Positions 59,036 to 64,000 of a stretch of 64,000 nucleotides of DNA are shown here, piece after piece. This DNA is from Labrys okinawensis (lineage in GTDB: Bacteria; Pseudomonadota; Alphaproteobacteria; Rhizobiales; Labraceae). A model generated the notes under the pieces. It saw only the letters and a list, made by a program, of their open reading frames with translations. It had not been told where the DNA came from and made no database searches. Made by a program: the position numbers and the translations under genes. The stretch lies in contig NZ_PUEJ01000011.1 of the NCBI RefSeq assembly GCF_002982075.1, positions 124,001 through 188,000 of the forward strand. The letters run 5' to 3'. Positions within the stretch are counted from its first letter, which is position 1. The number at the start of each line of letters is the position of its first letter.

Positions 59036-60190
59036 TCAACGCTTCAAGCCACTGCGCCGGTGTTCCGGGACCGCCTTCGGCTGGTCAAGTTGAGCGACGG
59101 AGCCACGTTCGATCATTTCGGCGGGCATCAGCACAGTTCGGGGTGGATAGTCCTCACCGCGAATACGTTCCAGAAGCATTCGTGCCGCAGCTTCTCCCAT
59201 GGCCAGTCGGGGCTGGGCGACGACCGTAATGCCGGGGCGATGGAAGCTCATCCAGTCGATGTCATCGAAGCAGATGAGCGAGAGGTCTTGCGGGATGGAC
59301 ATTTTCAGTTCTGTGAGCGCCCGCATGACGCCTTCCGACATGGTGCCGTCCGTGGTGAACAGGGCGGTCAGCGGGTCAGGCATCGTCAACAGGCGTGGGA
59401 CCGCCGCCTGGGCGGCCAGGGCGGAATAGCTTCCGGCTCGCTGAACCAGGCGCGGATCAACGGGCAGTCCCTCGATCCGGTGCGCCCGGATATAGCCCAG
59501 AAGGCGCTGCCAGCTTGGATAGAGCAACTCGCTTTCAATCGGATCGCCGGCGATGGCGCGCGCCAAAAAAGCATCCAATCCGCCGTTTGTCTCATCGACG
59601 AGTTCTGCCACGATGCCGATACGGCGATGTCCAGCCGCTATCAAATAGCGGACGGCCTGTTCAGCCGCGGCGATATTGTCCGTCGCCACACGGTCGACCA
59701 TCAAACCGGCAACGGCGCGGTCTATCAGCACAAGGGGCATACCCATGCCCTTGAGATTATGCAGATGCCGCGCTTTGCGCGTGTCGCTCGGGGTGACGAT
59801 GAGGCCGTCCACCTGCTTTTGCGCCAGAAGCTCGACCGAATGGACCTCTTTCGCCTGGGCCTCGTCGCTGTTTGTGATCAGAAGGCCAAATCCGTTCGCC
59901 TCGGCGACGTTGGAGATGCCACGCAGGACCGAGGCATAGAAAGGGTTCTGGATATCGCCGGCGACCACGCCGAGCGTGCGGGTCTGGCCTGTGATGAGGC
60001 CTCGAGCGAGCGCATTGGGCCGATAGCCAAGCTCTTGTGCCGCCTTGAGAACCTGCTCTTTTTTTTCCTCGCTCGTATAGCCATAGCCGCCGAGCACGCG
60101 TCCTGCAGTCGCGGTGGAGACACCTGCCGCACGTGCGACATCTGCGATCGTCGCTTTGCTTTTCGCAGCCAAATCGGGCTTTCCTCTCAT
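59036..60190 (-). CDS. LacI family transcriptional regulator
   Basis: 384 residues. Helix-turn-helix TIADVARAAGVSTATAGRVLGG near residue 14 and hinge helix LGYRPNALARGL, then a type I binding-protein effector domain (ISNVAEANGFGLLITNSDE, DGLIVTPSD, VATDNIAAAEQAV, LICFDDIDWMSFHRPGITVV). It lies between the kinase (same strand, downstream) and the importer (divergent), each of which has a matching operator. Effector probably the imported sugar-amino acid or its phosphate. Confidence 0.94.
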   Translation of the reverse strand: MRGKPDLAAKSKATIADVARAAGVSTATAGRVLGGYGYTSEEKKEQVLKAAQELGYRPNALARGLITGQTRTLGVVAGDIQNPFYASVLRGISNVAEANGFGLLITNSDEAQAKEVHSVELLAQKQVDGLIVTPSDTRKARHLHNLKGMGMPLVLIDRAVAGLMVDRVATDNIAAAEQAVRYLIAAGHRRIGIVAELVDETNGGLDAFLARAIAGDPIESELLYPSWQRLLGYIRAHRIEGLPVDPRLVQRAGSYSALAAQAAVPRLLTMPDPLTALFTTDGTMSEGVMRALTELKMSIPQDLSLICFDDIDWMSFHRPGITVVAQPRLAMGEAAARMLLERIRGEDYPPRTVLMPAEMIERGSVAQLDQPKAVPEHRRSGLKR

Positions 60191-60318
60191 ATATCCAGCC
60201 GGTCAAGTGAGAATCCTATCATGCGCATTTCGAAAAGAAGCGACAGCATTATTTAAAGCGCCTTCTTGAACTCGCGCTAATAGCGCGACTGCTCCGAGAT
60301 TCTTCCGGATTCGCCGCT

Positions 60319-60364
60319 TGACGGATGCGCTGACTCCGTGTCTCATATGTGAGAACGTTCTCTA
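60319..60364 (+). promoter_or_regulatory. Promoter with LacI-type operator before the amino-acid importer
   Basis: TTGACG (60319-60324) as -35; the -10 is weak (TCTCAT or TCATAT near 60342-60349). TGAGAACGTTCTCT (60351-60364, core 12 bp perfectly palindromic) sits at the expected start point, as for a repressor. An overlapping TCTCATATGTGAGA (60342-60355) is also palindromic. Confidence 0.65.
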
Positions 60365-60434
60365 AAAACAACTTCAAGGGGAACCAGAGAACGCATCGCG
60401 GACCCGGCGGGTTCGCTACGAGAAGGAGGCTTTC

Positions 60435-61280
60435 ATGATTAGATCCATTCTGGCCGGCTGCATTCTGGGCGCGATGCTGGCAATGCCGGCGCTCGCCGGT
60501 GTCATCCCCGCCCTCCATGACAAGTTGCCGCAAGAATACAAGGACAAGGGTGTGAAGGCCGCGGTCTTCAATGATTGGGCGCCCGATGAATTCCTCGACT
60601 CCGACGGTCAGCTCAAGGGGTGGAGCGTCGATATCGCCAAGGAAATGGAAACGCGGCTGGGCGTGCCTTTCACCTTTGAGGGCACCAGCTTCGACGCCAT
60701 CATCCCGGGCATTCAGTCCAAGCGTTTCGACGCGGGCTTTGCGTCCTTCGGGACCACCGCAGAGCGATTGAAGGCGCTCGACTTCGTTTCTCAGCGCCGG
60801 ATCGGCACCTCCTTTGCCTATCCGGCCGACAGCAAGCTGGACATCAAGTCCGTATCCGAGGCCTGCGGCCTGACGGTCGCCGTGCTCAACGGTTCGTGGG
60901 ATATCGGTCTTCTGGAGAGGCTGAACGCCAACGAATGCAAGGACAAGCCGGTCGTCATGCAAACGCATGGCACGCAGGCGCAGGCGGAACTCGCCGTTCG
61001 CTCCAATCGTGCCCAGGCCACGGTGGGCGGCTCGGTCAAGCTGGCTTATATGGCCAAGCAGACCGCTGACCTAAAAGTTTCACCGCTCGTCCTGTCGCCC
61101 GTCAACAGCTGCATTGGCGTCCGCAAGAACGATCCGCTCGGACAGGTCCTGGCGGACACGATCCAGTCGATGATCGATGACGGCACCTATGAAAAGATCA
61201 TGGCAAAATGGGGCCTTAACGATGCCGGGATGCTGAGCAAGGCCCTTCTCATCACCGAAGAACATCCCGCGGATCTTTAA
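60435..61280 (+). CDS. Amino-acid ABC transporter substrate-binding protein (family 3)
   Basis: 281 residues. Signal peptide 1-22 (PALA-GVI). Motifs VFNDWAPDEFLDSDGQLKGW, SVDIAKEMETRLGVPFTFEG, IPGIQSKRFDAGFASFG and VNSCIGVRKNDPLGQVLADT follow the SocA/opine and polar amino-acid binding group. GAGAAGGAGG is a strong ribosome site. With an FrlD-like kinase and LacI regulator next door, the ligand may be an Amadori compound such as a deoxyfructosyl amino acid; that is inference. Confidence 0.92.
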   Translation: MIRSILAGCILGAMLAMPALAGVIPALHDKLPQEYKDKGVKAAVFNDWAPDEFLDSDGQLKGWSVDIAKEMETRLGVPFTFEGTSFDAIIPGIQSKRFDAGFASFGTTAERLKALDFVSQRRIGTSFAYPADSKLDIKSVSEACGLTVAVLNGSWDIGLLERLNANECKDKPVVMQTHGTQAQAELAVRSNRAQATVGGSVKLAYMAKQTADLKVSPLVLSPVNSCIGVRKNDPLGQVLADTIQSMIDDGTYEKIMAKWGLNDAGMLSKALLITEEHPADL

Positions 61281-61345
61281 GACCGCGCCTGGTTCGAAGT
61301 TTATTCGGACGAGGACACCTATCGGACCGGCAGCAAGGAATGACG

Positions 61346-62269
61346 ATGTCTGATCAACTGCGACACCGCCCCTCCATTCATGATCTCAAGCCCATCGCTG
61401 TGCCGAAAATAGGCCATTGGATCGGAGGCGCGATTCTGGCGGTTTTTGCGGTCATCTTCCTGCAGGTCCTTGTCACCAACAAGAACATGCGGTGGGACGT
61501 CGTCGCCGAATATATGCTGAACCCGGCGATCTTGTCGGGCCTGGGCATGACGCTCTTGCTGACGTTCCTCGCCATGGTGCTCGGTCTTGCCATCGGTGTC
61601 CTGCTGGCGATCATGCGCTTGTCGGGCAGCTATGTCTTTCAATGGGTGAGCTGGGGCTGGATCTGGTTCTTCCGCGGCGTGCCGCCATTGGTCCAGATGA
61701 TTTTCTGGTACAATTTGGCGCTGCTGCTGCCCGAGGTCTCAGTCGGCATTCCGTTCGGCGGGCCGAAACTCTTCGCCTGGAACACCAACGAACTCATCAC
61801 CCCCTTCAGCGCCGCAATCATGGGCCTTGCTTTTACCGAAAGCGCCTATGCCGCCGAAATGATCCGGGCCGGCATTCAGGCCGTCAATGCCGGCCAGACC
61901 GAAGCAGCCGCCACGCTCGGAATGACACGCGGCCAGACCTTGCGTCGCATCGTGCTGCCTCAGGCACTGCGCATCGTCATTCCGCCGATCGGCAACGACA
62001 CGATCTCGATGTTGAAATTCACCTCGCTCGTGTCCGTGCTGGCGCTACCCGATCTGCTCTATTCGGCCCAGATGGTCTACGCGCGCACCTATCAGACGGT
62101 GCCGCTGCTGCTGGTTGCAACGATCTGGTACTTGGTGCTCACAACAGTGCTGACGGTCGCGGAACATGCCGTCGAGCAGCGATTGAAATCCGAACGCGGC
62201 GCCGGCTCGAAAAAAGCGAGAGGCTCTTTCGCCTTCCGTCTGTTCGCGCGCCAGCAGGAGGCCCTGTGA
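61346..62269 (+). CDS. Amino-acid ABC transporter permease (HisM type)
   Basis: 307 residues from ATG 61346 (AAGGA six bases upstream; ATG 61340 is too close to it). Five to six membrane segments; EAA loop TESAYAAEMIRAGIQAVNAGQTEAA. It has a longer N-terminus than usual (about 25 residues before the first helix). Only one permease gene is present, so a homodimer is expected. The stop overlaps the ATPase start (TGATG). Confidence 0.93.
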   Translation: MSDQLRHRPSIHDLKPIAVPKIGHWIGGAILAVFAVIFLQVLVTNKNMRWDVVAEYMLNPAILSGLGMTLLLTFLAMVLGLAIGVLLAIMRLSGSYVFQWVSWGWIWFFRGVPPLVQMIFWYNLALLLPEVSVGIPFGGPKLFAWNTNELITPFSAAIMGLAFTESAYAAEMIRAGIQAVNAGQTEAAATLGMTRGQTLRRIVLPQALRIVIPPIGNDTISMLKFTSLVSVLALPDLLYSAQMVYARTYQTVPLLLVATIWYLVLTTVLTVAEHAVEQRLKSERGAGSKKARGSFAFRLFARQQEAL

Positions 62270-63057
62270 TGAACGAGCATGCGAATGTCCAGCCGCTTCT
62301 GAAGGTCGAGCGGCTCCGCAAGAGTTTTGCCATGCACGAAGTGCTGCAGGGCATCGACCTTGCGGTGACCCGCGGCGAAGTGACGTGCATCGTCGGTCCG
62401 TCAGGCTCGGGCAAGAGCACGCTGCTGCGCTGCCTCAACTATCTGGAAAAGCCCACGGGCGGCGCGATCTTCCTCAATGGCGAGCCTGTCGGCGTGCGCT
62501 GGAAGGGCGACAAACTCTATGAGATGAGCTTCAACGAACTCGCCCGCCAGCGCCAGCGCATGGGCATGGTCTTCCAGGGGTTTCACCTCTTCCCGCACAA
62601 GACGGTGCTGGAAAACGTCGTCGAGGCGCCGGTCCTGGTCAAGCGCGTGCCGCGTGCCACGGCGATCGAAGAGGCGATGGTGCTTTTGGAGCGCGTCGGC
62701 ATGAAGGAGCGCGCGAGCTATTATCCCACCCAGCTTTCCGGCGGCCAGCAACAGCGCGCGGCCATCGCCCGTTCGCTGGCGATGAAGCCGGACGTGATGC
62801 TGTTCGATGAGCCAACGTCCGCGCTCGACCCCGAACTTGTCGGCGAGGTCCTCGCCGTGATGCGTCAGTTGGCGGATGACGGCATGACAATGGTGGTCGT
62901 TACGCATGAAATGGGCTTTGCCCGGGACGTCGCCGACCACCTGATCTTCATGGATGGCGGGGCGATTGTAGAGCAAGGGCTCCCAGCCGACGTCCTGACG
63001 CGCCCGCAGCACGAGCGCACCCGGGCCTTCCTGGCACGTGTTCTCGCTGACGCCTGA
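62269..63057 (+). CDS. Amino-acid ABC transporter ATPase (GlnQ type)
   Basis: 262 residues from ATG 62269. Walker A GPSGSGKST, Q-loop VFQGFHLFPH, signature LSGGQQQRAAIARSL, Walker B VMLFDEPTSALDPE, H-loop VVTHEMGF. Complete. It is followed four bases later by the end of a convergent ornithine-cyclodeaminase-family gene. Confidence 0.95.
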   Translation: MNEHANVQPLLKVERLRKSFAMHEVLQGIDLAVTRGEVTCIVGPSGSGKSTLLRCLNYLEKPTGGAIFLNGEPVGVRWKGDKLYEMSFNELARQRQRMGMVFQGFHLFPHKTVLENVVEAPVLVKRVPRATAIEEAMVLLERVGMKERASYYPTQLSGGQQQRAAIARSLAMKPDVMLFDEPTSALDPELVGEVLAVMRQLADDGMTMVVVTHEMGFARDVADHLIFMDGGAIVEQGLPADVLTRPQHERTRAFLARVLADA

Positions 63058-63061
63058 AGCG

Positions 63062-64000
63062 TCAGCCAAGCGTGCGCGAAAGAGCCGATGCGGTGAAAAG
63101 ATCCAGATGTGCGCCGCCGTTGTTCTTGAACACGGTGATCTGGTTGGCGCTGGTGCGGCCTTGTGTTTTCCCCTGGACAAGTTCGAAGAGGTCGGCCTTC
63201 ACGGCTTCCCAGGTGATGGCGCCGGACGTGACGGCCTGAGCAAGGTCACCGCCGCCTTTCATATTGATGCGAGTATCGACGAAGATCGTGCCTCGCGACA
63301 GCGCGGTATCGTCTGCTTCCCGCAGCGTCGGCAGATAGGCGCCCACGAGGTCGAGATGGGTGCCTGGCCGCAGGAGTTCGCCCCTGACCAGGGCCTTGTC
63401 GGACATGGTAACGCAGGACACGACATCGGCGCGGGCGATCGCACCGTCGAGATCTTTACCGACCGTGGCGTCACGGCCCTTGGCGCGCAGTTGAGCGACG
63501 ACTGCCTCGGCCCGCGCTGCGGTGCGGTTCCAGACCGTGACACGACGCAGCGAGGGCCGGGCCGCCAGATGCGCCTCGGCGAAATGCGGTGCCAGCGCTC
63601 CGGCTCCGACGATCAACAAATCCTCGACGTCCTCCCGCGCGAGGAGAAGCGAGCCGAGGGCGGAATCAGCCGCTGTCTTACGCGCCGTCATCGCCGCGCC
63701 ATCCGCAGCGAGAAGCGGAGCACCCGTTGTGCCGTCGAACAGAACCACCAAACCTTGAACGGCGGGCTGCGGCGGCTGGAGAGCCGCGTTCTTCGCGAAG
63801 ACACCGACCATCTTTACCACGATCGGCCCACCGGGTGCCCAGCCGGGCAGAGTGACGAACTGCGCTTCACCACCAGCGGGATCGGACTGGACCACAACCT
63901 CCGAACTCGGCACCGGGCCAAGATGAGCCTCGCGCAGCGCCTCGATCAAAAAAGGCCAGGGAAGGGCCGCGTGAACCGCGGCCATATCGAAAACCCGCAT
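63062..64000 (-). CDS. Ornithine cyclodeaminase/mu-crystallin family protein
   Basis: 312 residues, beginning with an ATG exactly at the right edge (63998-64000), so a longer N-terminus cannot be ruled out. Rossmann motif VEDLLIVGAGALAPHFAEAHL near residue 130, the strand VTVWNRTAARAEAVV after it, and GTHLDLVGAYLP; the substrate lysine lies in MTARKTAADSALGS. Members include ornithine cyclodeaminase, alanine dehydrogenase-type and ketimine reductases and EutC. Tail-to-tail with the importer ATPase gene. Reaction not assignable. Confidence 0.9.
   Translation of the reverse strand: MRVFDMAAVHAALPWPFLIEALREAHLGPVPSSEVVVQSDPAGGEAQFVTLPGWAPGGPIVVKMVGVFAKNAALQPPQPAVQGLVVLFDGTTGAPLLAADGAAMTARKTAADSALGSLLLAREDVEDLLIVGAGALAPHFAEAHLAARPSLRRVTVWNRTAARAEAVVAQLRAKGRDATVGKDLDGAIARADVVSCVTMSDKALVRGELLRPGTHLDLVGAYLPTLREADDTALSRGTIFVDTRINMKGGGDLAQAVTSGAITWEAVKADLFELVQGKTQGRTSANQITVFKNNGGAHLDLFTASALSRTLG

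Noticed and set aside
61417..62266. N-terminal extension of the importer ATPase ORF upstream of 62269
   Set aside because: The extension overlaps the permease gene out of frame and is Arg-rich; ATG 62269 overlaps the permease stop and gives the canonical length.

Overview
The window is GC-rich DNA, almost fully coding, from a chromosome (or large replicon) of an alphaproteobacterium, most likely a member of the Hyphomicrobiales (Rhizobiales). The basis is the gene content: many ABC importers, an HWE-type histidine kinase, a KaiC-like ATPase, SorC and LacI regulators, and short intergenic palindromes of the kind common in that order. The genus cannot be fixed from the sequence. No rRNA, tRNA, CRISPR array, integrase or insertion sequence was recognised.

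Layout. (1) 1-1256: tail of a ribose-type sugar importer (two permeases). (2) 1.3-15.8 kb: a sulfur block. It holds a lone peptide-type binding protein, half of a family 2A encapsulin shell gene, serine acetyltransferase, cysteine synthase, a cystine-type importer with permease and ATPase fused, a GNAT acetyltransferase, an M20 deacylase and three bacterial-luciferase-type monooxygenases. Acetyltransferase, monooxygenase, deacylase and importer together match the known pathway that salvages sulfur from S-substituted cysteines. A shared AT-rich motif (core TATAGAAATAGTAG) lies in front of three of its transcription units. (3) 16.2-19.1 kb: a KaiC-like ATPase, HWE kinase and receiver protein in one operon. 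(4) 19.3-24.4 kb: a cold-shock gene, small conserved proteins, gene fragments, and a LysR / short-chain dehydrogenase / NADPH-binding trio.

(5) 24.6-46.9 kb: a sugar or polyol island. It has three ribose/AI-2-type ABC importers, three dihydroxyacetone-kinase-type systems of different architecture (DhaL plus a SorC regulator fused to DhaK; separate DhaK and DhaL; single-chain DhaK-DhaL), a polyol-type dehydrogenase, a PfkB kinase, a SorC regulator and a truncated RpiB isomerase. No PTS DhaM is present, so these kinases are predicted to use ATP. The set fits catabolism of C3/C4 ketoses or polyols such as erythrulose and tetritols; the substrate is inferred.

(6) 47.4-57.6 kb: a polar amino-acid importer followed by a PLP lyase, M20 dipeptidase, MFS exporter, AstE/DoeB-like deacylase, M24 hydrolase and HutC-type GntR regulator. 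The plan resembles ectoine degradation (ehu/eut, doe) but with different parts. A perfect palindrome in front of the first gene is a likely GntR operator. (7) 57.9-64 kb: a fructoselysine-kinase-like PfkB, a LacI regulator and an amino-acid-type importer, with matching LacI-type palindromes at both ends, plus an ornithine-cyclodeaminase-family gene. This fits use of an Amadori compound (sugar-amino acid conjugate).

The most unusual items are the SorC-DhaK fusion and its setting, the truncated encapsulin inside a sulfur regulon, the KaiC-HWE-receiver operon with a degenerate first ATPase domain, and a dispersed repeat of about 100 bp found twice.
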